Part shown: positions 50,953-59,077 of the stretch, piece by piece
Layout of the letters: every line of letters starts with the position of its first letter
How positions within the stretch are numbered: the first letter of the stretch is position 1
Assembly (NCBI RefSeq): GCF_021398715.1
Contig: NZ_CP090347.1
Location: 558,001-622,000, forward strand
Length of the DNA stretch: 64,000 nt
From: Microbacterium binotii
Lineage (GTDB): Bacteria; Actinomycetota; Actinomycetes; Actinomycetales; Microbacteriaceae
Reading direction: 5' to 3'
Notes under the pieces: model-generated
The model's input: only the letters and a program-made list of their open reading frames with translations
What the model was told of the DNA's origin: nothing
The model's database searches: none
Made by a program: the position numbers and the translations under genes

Positions 50953-53900
50953 ATGCGATACATCGAGCCTGCGGGGTCCGACAGCGGGCGCGTGGTGTGG
51001 AGCGCGAGCGACCTCAAGGCCGCCGCGGAGTGCGAGTTCGCGTGGTTGCGCCAGCTGGATGCGCGGCTGGGCCGCATCCCCGCGGTCATCGAACCCGAAG
51101 ACGTCATGCTCGAGCGGGCGGCCAGGCTCGGCACGCGGCACGAGCTGGCCGTGCTGCAGCGCTATCGCGACGAGTTCGGCGACGCGGTCGTCGAGATCCC
51201 CGAGACCCGGTCGGGCGATGAGACGGCGATGACGGATGCGGTCGCCGCGACCCTCGCCGCTCTTGCGGATCCGGATGCCCACGTCGTCTATCAGGCGGCA
51301 TTCCGCACCGGTGAGTTCGTGGGCTTCGCCGACTTCCTGGTGCGTGCGGACGACGGCGCGTGGATCGTGCAGGACACCAAACTCGCCCGCCACGCGCGCG
51401 TGACGGCTTTGATGCAGCTGGCGGCATACGTCGATCAGCTCGACGCCGCGGGGGTCCCCCGAGCCGACCGTGTGGAGCTGCTGCTGGGCGACGGTTCGGT
51501 CAGCACCCACCGGGTGCGCGATCTGCTTCCGGTGTACCGGCAGCGTCGCGCGCGCCTGCGCGCGCTCATCGTCGACCGCGACCTGACCGCGGGCGCCGCC
51601 GGCGAGCCGATCGCGTGGGCGGACAGCCGCGGGGCGCTGCGTGTCGTGGCGTGCGGGCGGTGTGCGACGTGCGAGACGGAGGTCGCCGCGCACCGCGACC
51701 TGCTGCTCGTCGCCGGGATGCGTCCCGTGCAGCGCGAGCGTCTGCGTGCCGCCGGCATCACGACGATCGACCAGTTGGCCGGTGCCGAGGCGCCGCCGGA
51801 GCGCATGAGCGACGACGTCTTCACGTCGCTGCGGACGCAGGCACGTCTGCAGCTGGAGAGTCCCGCCGGCGTGCCCGGACCCGACGGCACGGTGCCCGCG
51901 GACGCCGTGCCCCGCTACGAGGTCGTCCTGCCGCAGGCGCTCGCCGCCCTGCCGCGACGCGATGCGGGCGATCTCTTCTTCGATTTCGAGGGCGACCCGC
52001 TGTACACCGAAGGGGCCGGCGACTGGGGGATCGACTACCTCTTCGGATGGATCGATCCCGAGCAGCAGTACTCGGCGCTGTGGGCGCACTCGTTCACCGA
52101 CGAGAAGGCGGCCCTCGAGACGTTCATCGACTTCGTCGATCTGCGTCGCCGCGCGCATCCGGGCATGCACATCTACCACTACGCGCCCTACGAGCCGACG
52201 CACCTGCTGGCGATGGCCGCGCGTCACGGCACCCGCGAGGCCGAGGTCGACCGTCTGCTGCGCGACGGCGTCTTCGTCGACCTGTATCCGATCGTCCGGC
52301 GGGCGCTGCGGGTCGGGTCCCGGTCGTACTCCATCAAGAAGCTCGAGCCGCTGTACATGGGCGCCCAGCGCCGCACGAGCGACGTGCAGCGCGGCGACGA
52401 CTCGATCGTGCGTTACGTCGAGGCGCGGGCGCTGCTCGAGGTGGGGCAGAGCGATCAGGCTCAGCTCGTGCTCGACGATCTGGCCGAGTACAACCGCGAC
52501 GACTGCGTCTCGACGCTCCGCCTGCGGGACTGGCTCGTCGACCGCGCGCGCGAGGCCCAGCTCTTCCCCTCGGCGGATCCCGTCGTGGGTGAGGACGTCT
52601 ACGAGCCGTCGTTCCGCTCCGTCGCCCTCCAGCGCCGCGCGGCCGTCACCGACGACGAGGCGGATGCGGCGGCCCTGCGCCTCGGCGCCGCGGCGATCGA
52701 CTACTACCCGCGCGAGGCGAAGACCTTCTGGGCCTCGCACTTCCTCCGGCTCCGCGAGCCGGTGTCGCTGTGGGAGGACACCCGCGACGTCGTCGTGCTC
52801 GACGGCGCACGCACGCGTGTGGTGGACGACTGGCAGCCGGGGCAAGGGCGTCAGCGCGCCCTGCGTCGCCGCCTCGAGCTGCGGGGCGATCCCGCGCCGG
52901 GCACGCGGCTGAGCGTCGGCACCCAGCCCTTCCTCGTGTACGCCACTCCGGCGCCGTTCGGTGAGGCATCCCCGCGGTGGATCCATGCGGCGCGTGCGGT
53001 GCGCATCGTCGAGGCGCTGGATGACGGCGCCGTCGTGGAGGAGCTCGCCGCCGACGGCGAGACCTGGGCGGATCTGCCGATCGCACTCGCGCCGGCGGCT
53101 CCCCCCGCAGCCGGTAACCAGCAGGCGGCGATCGACGCGTGGGCCGACACCCTGATCGACGCCGACCCGCACTTCCCGCTCGACGCGGCCACCGACATCC
53201 TGCGTCGCGTCGCTCCGCGCACCACGACGGACGCGCTGACGCCCTCGACCGGCGACGACGTCGCGGCCATCGTCCGCAGCGTCGTCGATCTCGACGACAG
53301 TTATCTCGCCGTCCAGGGCCCTCCGGGCACGGGAAAGACCTACGTGGGCTCCCATGTCGTCGCGCGTCTCGTGGCCGAGCGCGGCTTCCGCGTGGGTGTC
53401 GTCGCGCAGTCGCACGCCGTCGTGGAGCACATGCTGGATCGGATCGTGGCTGCAGGACTCCCCTCGAATCTCGTCGGCAAGGCGCTCAAAGACCCGAGCC
53501 AGGCGGATGCCGTGTCGTTCACGGTGTTCGAGAAGAACGCGCTCGCGGCGTTCACCGAGGACCGACCCGGCGGCTTTGTCGTCGGCGGGACCGCGTGGGA
53601 CTTCAGCCACGCCGGACGCGTTCCCCGTCGCAGCCTCAATCTGCTCGTGATCGACGAGGCGGGTCAGTTCTCCCTCGCCTCGACGATCGCCGTGTCCCGG
53701 GCAGCGCGTCGCCTGCTGCTGCTCGGCGACCCGCAGCAGCTGCCGCAGGTCAGTCAGGGCACGCATCCCGAGCCGGTCGACGAGTCGGCGCTGGGGTGGG
53801 TCATGGACGGGCAGGCGGTGCTGCCCGCATCCCACGGCTACTTCCTCTCGCACACGTGGCGGATGCACCCCGCACTCGCGAGCGCGGTGTCCGAGCTCTC

Positions 53901-54507
53901 CTACGACGGCGAACTCGCGTCCGCGCCCGTGACCGCCACCCGCACGCTGGACGGCGTGGAACCGGGCGTGCACCCGGTCCCCGTGGTGCACGCGGGCAAC
54001 GCGGTCGCCTCGCCCGAGGAGGCGGCGGAGGTGGTGCGCATCGTCCGCGACACGATCGGCCGTACCTGGACGTGCCAGGACGACGGCGAGGTGGTCGCGC
54101 GGCCGCTCACCGCCGCGGACGTCATCGTCGTGACGCCCTACAACGGTCAGCAGGTGGAGGTGGAGAACGCGCTGGAGGCGGCGGGTCTCGCCGGCGTCCG
54201 GGTGGGCACGGTGGACAAGTTCCAGGGTCAGGAAGCGGTCGTCGCGATCGTGTCGCTCGCCGCGTCCTCGGGCCGCGAGGCTCCGCGCGGGCTGGAATTC
54301 CTGCTCCTGCAGAACCGGCTGAATGTGGCCGTCTCGCGCGCGCAGTTCGCCGCGTACGTCGTCTTCTCGCCCGACCTGCTCGACGACCTGCCGCGCACCC
54401 CCGAGGGAGTGGCGCGACTGAGCGCGTTCGCCCGGCTGGTCGGCGAGGACGAGCCGTCGTCGGTCACGGCGACAGGGGTGCGAATCGGTCATCCGGGAGA
54501 GGTATGA
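50953..54507 (+). CDS. TM0106-type RecB-like Fe-S nuclease / RNase H-like / SF1 helicase fusion
   Basis: The product has 1184 residues from ATG 50953 (AAAGGGAGC upstream). Residues 1-245 look like a RecB/Cas4-type nuclease, with Cys27 and a C234-x-x-C237-x-x-C240 cluster that would hold Fe-S, and WIVQDTKLARHARV as the D...x-K strand. Residues about 335-520 contain DLFFDFEGDP, an RNase H/DEDD-exonuclease-like domain. From about 785 an SF1 helicase has Walker A GPPGTGKT, Walker B VIDEAGQ, QLPQVSQG and VGTVDKFQGQEA. It probably trims and unwinds nucleic acid. The exact role is unknown. Confidence 0.88.
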   Translation: MRYIEPAGSDSGRVVWSASDLKAAAECEFAWLRQLDARLGRIPAVIEPEDVMLERAARLGTRHELAVLQRYRDEFGDAVVEIPETRSGDETAMTDAVAATLAALADPDAHVVYQAAFRTGEFVGFADFLVRADDGAWIVQDTKLARHARVTALMQLAAYVDQLDAAGVPRADRVELLLGDGSVSTHRVRDLLPVYRQRRARLRALIVDRDLTAGAAGEPIAWADSRGALRVVACGRCATCETEVAAHRDLLLVAGMRPVQRERLRAAGITTIDQLAGAEAPPERMSDDVFTSLRTQARLQLESPAGVPGPDGTVPADAVPRYEVVLPQALAALPRRDAGDLFFDFEGDPLYTEGAGDWGIDYLFGWIDPEQQYSALWAHSFTDEKAALETFIDFVDLRRRAHPGMHIYHYAPYEPTHLLAMAARHGTREAEVDRLLRDGVFVDLYPIVRRALRVGSRSYSIKKLEPLYMGAQRRTSDVQRGDDSIVRYVEARALLEVGQSDQAQLVLDDLAEYNRDDCVSTLRLRDWLVDRAREAQLFPSADPVVGEDVYEPSFRSVALQRRAAVTDDEADAAALRLGAAAIDYYPREAKTFWASHFLRLREPVSLWEDTRDVVVLDGARTRVVDDWQPGQGRQRALRRRLELRGDPAPGTRLSVGTQPFLVYATPAPFGEASPRWIHAARAVRIVEALDDGAVVEELAADGETWADLPIALAPAAPPAAGNQQAAIDAWADTLIDADPHFPLDAATDILRRVAPRTTTDALTPSTGDDVAAIVRSVVDLDDSYLAVQGPPGTGKTYVGSHVVARLVAERGFRVGVVAQSHAVVEHMLDRIVAAGLPSNLVGKALKDPSQADAVSFTVFEKNALAAFTEDRPGGFVVGGTAWDFSHAGRVPRRSLNLLVIDEAGQFSLASTIAVSRAARRLLLLGDPQQLPQVSQGTHPEPVDESALGWVMDGQAVLPASHGYFLSHTWRMHPALASAVSELSYDGELASAPVTATRTLDGVEPGVHPVPVVHAGNAVASPEEAAEVVRIVRDTIGRTWTCQDDGEVVARPLTAADVIVVTPYNGQQVEVENALEAAGLAGVRVGTVDKFQGQEAVVAIVSLAASSGREAPRGLEFLLLQNRLNVAVSRAQFAAYVVFSPDLLDDLPRTPEGVARLSAFARLVGEDEPSSVTATGVRIGHPGEV

Positions 54508-54508
54508 T
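54503..54508 (+). promoter_or_regulatory. corA promoter -10 box
   Basis: TATGAT overlaps the TGA stop of the nuclease/helicase gene and is the best -10 match in the neighbourhood. No good -35 is seen. It would start an mRNA with a leader of about 230 nucleotides before corA. Confidence 0.55.
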
Positions 54509-54514
54509 CGCCCG

Positions 54515-54745
54515 GGCCCGCTGAGCGGGCGGAGCACGGGCACCTTCCGTGCGGGAGAAGTCCCAGCCGAGACGACCACCCGAGAAGACAGAGAGGCGGT
54601 GATGGCCATGGCCGGCGATAGTTCGTGCGCCACGGCGCACACCGCCGCATCCCTCCGGTAGAGAAGGGATTCGGTGGCCGCGCCATGGCGAGCCCGGAAA
54701 CCCATCCTCTGGCGCCTCGCAGCGCCCGCACCACCGGAGAATCCC
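54515..54745 (+). ncRNA. Long structured 5' leader of corA (candidate riboswitch)
   Basis: About 230 non-coding bases separate the -10 box from the corA ATG. Successive potential stems are visible: GCCCGC/GCGGGC at 54516-54530, GCACGG/CCGTGC around 54534-54552, GTGCGC/GCGCAC near 54627-54642 and ATCCCT/AGGGAT near 54651-54672. Mg2+ transporter genes are often controlled by leaders. I do not see the conserved core of the M-box, so identity is unknown. Confidence 0.4.
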
Positions 54746-55747
54746 ATGACTCTGATCGACAACGCCATCTACGTCCAGGGGCACCGCGTGGAGACCCCGC
54801 GCAGCCTCGACGAGACCTACGAACTGCTCGACGCCCACGACGGCTTCGCCTGGATCGGGATGTACCGGCCCGGCCCCGCAGAACTCGCGAGCGTCGCGGG
54901 CGAGTTCGGCCTGCATCCGCTCGCGGTCGAGGACGCGCTCCAGGGCCATCAGCGCTCGAAGGTGGAGCGGTACGGCGACACCCTGTTCGTCGTGCTGCGT
55001 CCGGCGCACTACGACGACGAGCTCGAGCACGTCGACTTCGGTGAGCTGCACCTGTTCGTGGGACCCCGATTCGTGGTGACCATCCGTCACGCCGAGTCGC
55101 CGAACCTCGCAGCCGTCCGGCAGCGGCTCGAGCGCCAGCCGGAGCTGCTGGAGCTGGGGCCGGAGGCCGTGCTCTACGCGATCCTCGACCGCGTGGTCGA
55201 CGAGTACGAACCGGTCGTCGCCGGTATCGAGAACGACATCGACGAGATCGAGGATCAGCTCTTCGGCGACAGCGACGACGACGCACTCTCACGTCGCATC
55301 TACGAGCTCTTCGGCGAGGTCATCAGCTTCGGTCGTGCCGTGCAGCCGATGGCCGGGATGCTGGAATGGCTGCGTCGCGGCTACGAGAAGTACGACGTCG
55401 ATCTCGAGGTGCAGCGCAACCTCCGCGATGTGCTCGACCACGTCATCCGCATCGCTGACCGCATCGACGGTTTCCGGGCGCTGCTCGATAAGGCGCTGAC
55501 GGTGCACTCCGCCCTCGTCGCCCGCCGTCAGACCGAGGCCAACCTCGCGCAGAACGACGAGATCAAGAAGATCTCGTCGTGGGCGGCGATCATCTTCGCG
55601 CCGGGGCTCATCGCGGGCATCTACGGCATGAACTTCGAGAACATGCCCGAGCTGCACTGGGAGTACGGCTACCCGCTCGCCGTCGGCGGCATGGGGGTCT
55701 TCGCGGTCGCCCTCTGGGTGATCTTCCGCAAGAAGAAGTGGCTCTGA
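54746..55747 (+). CDS. corA: CorA-family magnesium/cobalt transporter
   Basis: The 333-residue protein starts at ATG 54746 behind CCGGAGA. A large soluble N-terminal domain with a long helical stretch (from ILDRVVDEYEPVVAGIENDI) leads to two C-terminal membrane helices. The signature YGMNFENMPE near residue 292 lies between them, and the tail RKKKWL is typical. It forms the pentameric Mg2+ channel. A long structured leader suggests post-transcriptional control. Confidence 0.95.
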   Translation: MTLIDNAIYVQGHRVETPRSLDETYELLDAHDGFAWIGMYRPGPAELASVAGEFGLHPLAVEDALQGHQRSKVERYGDTLFVVLRPAHYDDELEHVDFGELHLFVGPRFVVTIRHAESPNLAAVRQRLERQPELLELGPEAVLYAILDRVVDEYEPVVAGIENDIDEIEDQLFGDSDDDALSRRIYELFGEVISFGRAVQPMAGMLEWLRRGYEKYDVDLEVQRNLRDVLDHVIRIADRIDGFRALLDKALTVHSALVARRQTEANLAQNDEIKKISSWAAIIFAPGLIAGIYGMNFENMPELHWEYGYPLAVGGMGVFAVALWVIFRKKKWL

Positions 55748-55754
55748 GGGCTTC

Positions 55755-56387
55755 TCAGACCGTGCCGTAGAGGCGGTCGCCCGCGTCGCCGAGACCGGGC
55801 ACGATGTAGCCCTTCTCGTTCAGGCGCTCATCGAGCGCACCGAGCACGAGGGTCACATCGCGGTCGCCGACGAGTTCCTCGATCTTCGCGACGCCCTCGG
55901 GCGCGCCGAGGATGCAGATCGCGGTGACGTCCTGTGCCCCGCGGGCGAAGAGGAAGTCGATCGCCGCGCCCAGCGAACCGCCGGTGGCGAGCATCGGGTC
56001 GAGCACGAAGCACTGGCGGTCGCTGAGGTCGTCGGGCAGGCGCTCCGCGTAGGTGTACGGCTGCAGGGTCTCCTCGTTGCGCGCCATGCCGAGGAAGCCG
56101 ATCTCGGCCGTGGGCAGCAGCTTGACCATGCCGTCGAGCATGCCGAGACCCGCGCGCAGGATGGGGACGACCAGGGGACGCGGCTCGGAGATCCGCACGC
56201 CCGTCGTCGAGGTCACCGGCGTCTCGATCTCGAGCTCCTCGACCCGGACGTTGCGCGTCGCCTCGTAAGCGAGGAGGGTCAGCAGCTCCTCCGTCAGCTG
56301 ACGGAACACCGGGGAGGGGGTGTTCTTGTCGCGCAGCACCGTGAGCTTGTGCGTGATGAGCGGGTGGTCGGCGACGTGCAGGCGCAT
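55755..56387 (-). CDS. upp: Uracil phosphoribosyltransferase
   Basis: The 210-residue enzyme begins with [20 protein letters not shown] at ATG 56387, and TAATCT (56399-56394) six bases upstream predicts a leaderless mRNA. The PRPP-binding region is [15 protein letters not shown], and the uracil-specific end is [17 protein letters not shown]. It salvages uracil to UMP. It is divergent from tadA and its promoter is back to back with that of tadA. Confidence 0.97.
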   Translation of the reverse strand: MRLHVADHPLITHKLTVLRDKNTPSPVFRQLTEELLTLLAYEATRNVRVEELEIETPVTSTTGVRISEPRPLVVPILRAGLGMLDGMVKLLPTAEIGFLGMARNEETLQPYTYAERLPDDLSDRQCFVLDPMLATGGSLGAAIDFLFARGAQDVTAICILGAPEGVAKIEELVGDRDVTLVLGALDERLNEKGYIVPGLGDAGDRLYGTV

Positions 56388-56437
56388 GGGTCCAGATTAC
56401 GTCACGCGGATGCGGGCCGCGGAGCTAGTCTGGCCGG

Positions 56438-56905
56438 GTGAATCTGCCCACCCGACCCGCGGACGACGCTGCCATGGCGCGTGCGTTGGAGTTGGCGCAG
56501 CACGCCTCGGCGGACGGTGACGTCCCCGTCGGTGCGGTCGTACTCGATGCCGGCGGTCGGACGATCGCGGAGGGGCGCAACGAGCGCGAGCTCACGGCGG
56601 ATCCCACCGCTCACGCGGAGGTCGTGGCACTGAGGCGCGCGGCCGCATCCACCGGATCCTGGAACCTCAGCGGCTGTACCCTCGTGGTCACGCTCGAGCC
56701 GTGCGTCATGTGCGCGGGCGCGATCCTGCAGGCACGCATCGACCGCGTCGTGTTCGGCGCGTGGGACGACAAGGCCGGAGCTGCGGGATCGATGTACGAC
56801 CTGCTGCGCGATCGCCGCCTGCCCTATCGCGTCGAGGTCATCGGCGGAGTGGCGGAGCAGGCCGCTTCCGCGCAGCTCCAGGAGTTCTTCACAGCCCGTC
56901 GCTGA
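56438..56905 (+). CDS. tadA: tRNA-specific adenosine deaminase
   Basis: The 155-residue deaminase starts at GTG 56438, six bases after TAGTCT (56426-56431). The zinc site is HAE in DPTAHAEVVAL and PCVMC in LEPCVMCAGA. The remaining sequence (for example RVVFGAWDDKAGAAGS) matches TadA, which makes inosine at the wobble position of tRNA-Arg. A short RNA-like segment with a strong terminator follows. Confidence 0.93.
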   Translation: MNLPTRPADDAAMARALELAQHASADGDVPVGAVVLDAGGRTIAEGRNERELTADPTAHAEVVALRRAAASTGSWNLSGCTLVVTLEPCVMCAGAILQARIDRVVFGAWDDKAGAAGSMYDLLRDRRLPYRVEVIGGVAEQAASAQLQEFFTARR

Positions 56906-56934
56906 CGCGATCTCGCAGCGCGCTACGCTCGAGT

Positions 56935-57027
56935 GGCCTCGCCGCAGAGGCACGGGTACGGGGTTGTTACCGCAAGGGCAAGACCTGGAGACCGACGATA
57001 TGCATCGTCGTGCTCCGGGTCTTTTTT
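56935..57027 (+). ncRNA. Candidate small RNA or attenuator leader
   Basis: After a TACGCT box (56924-56929), a 93-base stretch can fold into GCCTC/GAGGC (56936-56951), GGTA/TACC (around 56956-56971) and a long terminator stem ending in a six-base T-tract. It contains no convincing frame. It may be a free small RNA, or an attenuator for the esterase gene at 57072, whose ATG is 45 bases beyond the T-tract. I do not recognise a family. Confidence 0.45.
56980..57027 (+). terminator. Rho-independent terminator with U-tract
   Basis: AAGACCTGGAG (56980-56990) pairs with CTCCGGGTCTT (57013-57023), with an inner ACGAT/ATCGT stem, and TTTTTT follows at 57022-57027. It is the only canonical stem plus U-tract terminator I see in the window. 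Confidence 0.85.
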
Positions 57028-57071
57028 GTTGTCGCCCCGGCCTCCGTCATCACTGAAGAGAGGGAGACTCC

Positions 57072-58085
57072 ATGACCGAGTTCCGCACGACACGGCGCCG
57101 TGGTGCTGCACTGGCCGCCGTGGCGGTGGCCGCGCTCGCCGCCGCCGGCTGCGCGGCCGACGCCCCGTCCGAAGCCGCACCGACCCCGTCGACTGCCTGT
57201 TCGCCGGCGTGGGAGCCCGGCCGCACCGACGTGGACTACACGTTCGAGGGCGCCGAGCGCCACGTCTCGGTGTTCATGCCGGAGGGTGCGGACCCGACCG
57301 CCGCGGTGTTCGCGCTGCACGGCTCCAACAACAACGTCGATCTGATCCTGGGCGTCAGCGAGCTGGAACGGACCGCGGCCGAGGAGGACTTCGTCCTGGT
57401 CGTGCCTCAGGGGTCGGTGCCGGGCAACGCCGATGGCCTCTGGGCGTGGAACGTGCCGGGCGTGGTGACGACGGCCGAGGTCGGCGCGCCGACCGAGAGC
57501 GCCGACGACGTGAGCTTCCTCGCCGATCTGGTCGACCGAGTGAAGACGGAGGGATGCGTGGACACCGTGTTCGCGACGGGCTACTCGGGCGGCGGTCGCA
57601 TGATCTCGGCGACCGCATGCGAACGGCCGGGCCTGTTCGACGCGATCGCTCCCGTCGATGGGCTGCGCGCAGGAGTGCCGCAGCAGCAGAGCGATGGCAG
57701 CTGGGCGCCGGATCCCGTGACGTGCGATCCCGCCGCGGGCACTCCGGTGCTGAGCTTCGCCGGTACTGCCGACCCCATCAACCCTTACGACGGCGGCGGT
57801 GCGGGCTATTGGCAGTACGGCGTGCAGACAGCTGTCGAACGGTGGGCGGCGATCGATGGATGCGGCGAGCCGAGCGTCGACTCACCGACCGCGGGCGTGA
57901 GAGTCACGACCTTCACCGAGTGCGTAGACGGGCCCGTGGTGGCCTACGTGGTGGACGGCATGGGACACACCTGGCCCGGTCGCGCGCTCGAGACGCAGGC
58001 CGGCTACGCGTCGGTGCTCGGCGCCACCACCGACCTCGTCGACGCGAACGCGGTCATGTGGGACTTCTTCTCACAACTGAGCTGA
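57072..58085 (+). CDS. Secreted lipoprotein esterase, PHB-depolymerase/LpqC-like
   Basis: The 337-residue protein starts at ATG 57072 behind AGAGAGGGAG. A signal peptide ends in a lipobox (AAAGC, Cys near 28), so it is anchored outside the membrane. The catalytic Ser lies in GYSGGG, the acid is likely in AGTADPINPY and the base in GMGHTWPG. These features match the PHB-depolymerase/feruloyl-esterase (LpqC) family, which cleaves ester bonds in polymers or plant material. The substrate is unproven. Confidence 0.85.
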   Translation: MTEFRTTRRRGAALAAVAVAALAAAGCAADAPSEAAPTPSTACSPAWEPGRTDVDYTFEGAERHVSVFMPEGADPTAAVFALHGSNNNVDLILGVSELERTAAEEDFVLVVPQGSVPGNADGLWAWNVPGVVTTAEVGAPTESADDVSFLADLVDRVKTEGCVDTVFATGYSGGGRMISATACERPGLFDAIAPVDGLRAGVPQQQSDGSWAPDPVTCDPAAGTPVLSFAGTADPINPYDGGGAGYWQYGVQTAVERWAAIDGCGEPSVDSPTAGVRVTTFTECVDGPVVAYVVDGMGHTWPGRALETQAGYASVLGATTDLVDANAVMWDFFSQLS

Positions 58086-58121
58086 GCCGGTTGAGGGTGG
58101 CGACGCGCGCGGCCGCCACCC

Positions 58122-59051
58122 TCAGTGCGGCAGGTGGGGGAGCGCTTCGGCGCCGAGCAGGTCGAGGTGCTCGAGGTCGCGCATGTCCATGAGCTGGAAG
58201 TAGACGCGATCCGCGCCCAGTGCGCGCAGTCGCTCGACCCGATCGAGCACGGCGGCCGGATCGCCGATGATGTTCGCTCCGTTGTCGAAGCTCGCCGCAT
58301 CCGTCCCGATCGAGGCCGCGCGTCCCTCGCGTTCGGCGGGGGTGCGCCCGACGATGGTCGGCAGCGCGACCGAGAGCTTCAGGCTTCCCGGGTCGCGTCC
58401 GATGCTCTCGCAGGCGGCGCGCACGGTGCGGAACTTCTCTGCGATCACCTCGTCGGTCGCGAAGCCGATGTTGAACTCGCTCGCGTAGCGCGCGGCGATG
58501 GCGGGCGTGCGCCGCGGTCCGCCGCCGCCCACGATGACCGGCACGCGTTCCTGCACCGGCTTCGGGAGTGCCGGGCTCTCGTCGAGCCGGTAGTGCTCGC
58601 CGTGGAAGGAGAACGTCTCGCCGACAGGGGTCCGCCACATCCCGGTGAGGATCTCGAGCTGCTCCTCGAGCAGCCCGAACCGCTTCTCGGGGAACGGGAT
58701 GCCGTACGCGGCATGCTCCTCGGCGAACCAGCCGGTGCCGAGGCCGAGTTCCACCCGGCCGTCGCTCATGTCGTCGACCTGCGCCACCTGGACCGCGAGG
58801 ATGCCCGGCACGCGGTAGGTGACGGAGGAGACGAGCGTGCCGAGGCGGATGCGGGAGGTCTCCCGCGCGAGACCCGCGAGGGTCGTCCAGGCGTCGGTCG
58901 GCCCGGGCAGCGGATCGCCGGGGGCCATCCGCATGTAGTGGTCGGAGCGGAAGAACCCGTCGAAGCCGAGCTCCTCCGCGCGCTGGGCGAAGGCCAGCTG
59001 GTCCCGGTAGCCGAACCCCTCTTGCGGTTCCGTGAAGACGCAGTACTCCAT
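58122..59051 (-). CDS. LLM-class flavin/F420-dependent oxidoreductase
   Basis: The 309-residue luciferase-like TIM barrel starts at ATG 59051, six bases after CAGACT. The N-terminal FAQRAEELGFDGFFRSDHYM and the strand LGTLVSSVTYRVPGILA are typical, as is VELGLGTGWFAEEHAAYG. The family uses F420H2 or FMNH2, and the actinobacterial context favours F420. The substrate is unknown. It is followed on the same strand, after a short gap, by no partner gene. Confidence 0.88.
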   Translation of the reverse strand: MEYCVFTEPQEGFGYRDQLAFAQRAEELGFDGFFRSDHYMRMAPGDPLPGPTDAWTTLAGLARETSRIRLGTLVSSVTYRVPGILAVQVAQVDDMSDGRVELGLGTGWFAEEHAAYGIPFPEKRFGLLEEQLEILTGMWRTPVGETFSFHGEHYRLDESPALPKPVQERVPVIVGGGGPRRTPAIAARYASEFNIGFATDEVIAEKFRTVRAACESIGRDPGSLKLSVALPTIVGRTPAEREGRAASIGTDAASFDNGANIIGDPAAVLDRVERLRALGADRVYFQLMDMRDLEHLDLLGAEALPHLPH

Positions 59052-59077
59052 GTAGTCAGTCTGTCCCCTCGCGGCGC

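Noticed and set aside
54515..54745. M-box (ykoK) magnesium riboswitch before corA
   Set aside because: The conserved M-box core sequences are not visible. Only a general structured leader can be claimed.
50926..54768. Minus-strand frame of about 1280 codons
   Set aside because: It mirrors the nuclease/helicase gene, whose motifs are intact on the plus strand. The minus-strand translation is His/Arg/Asp-rich with no family features.
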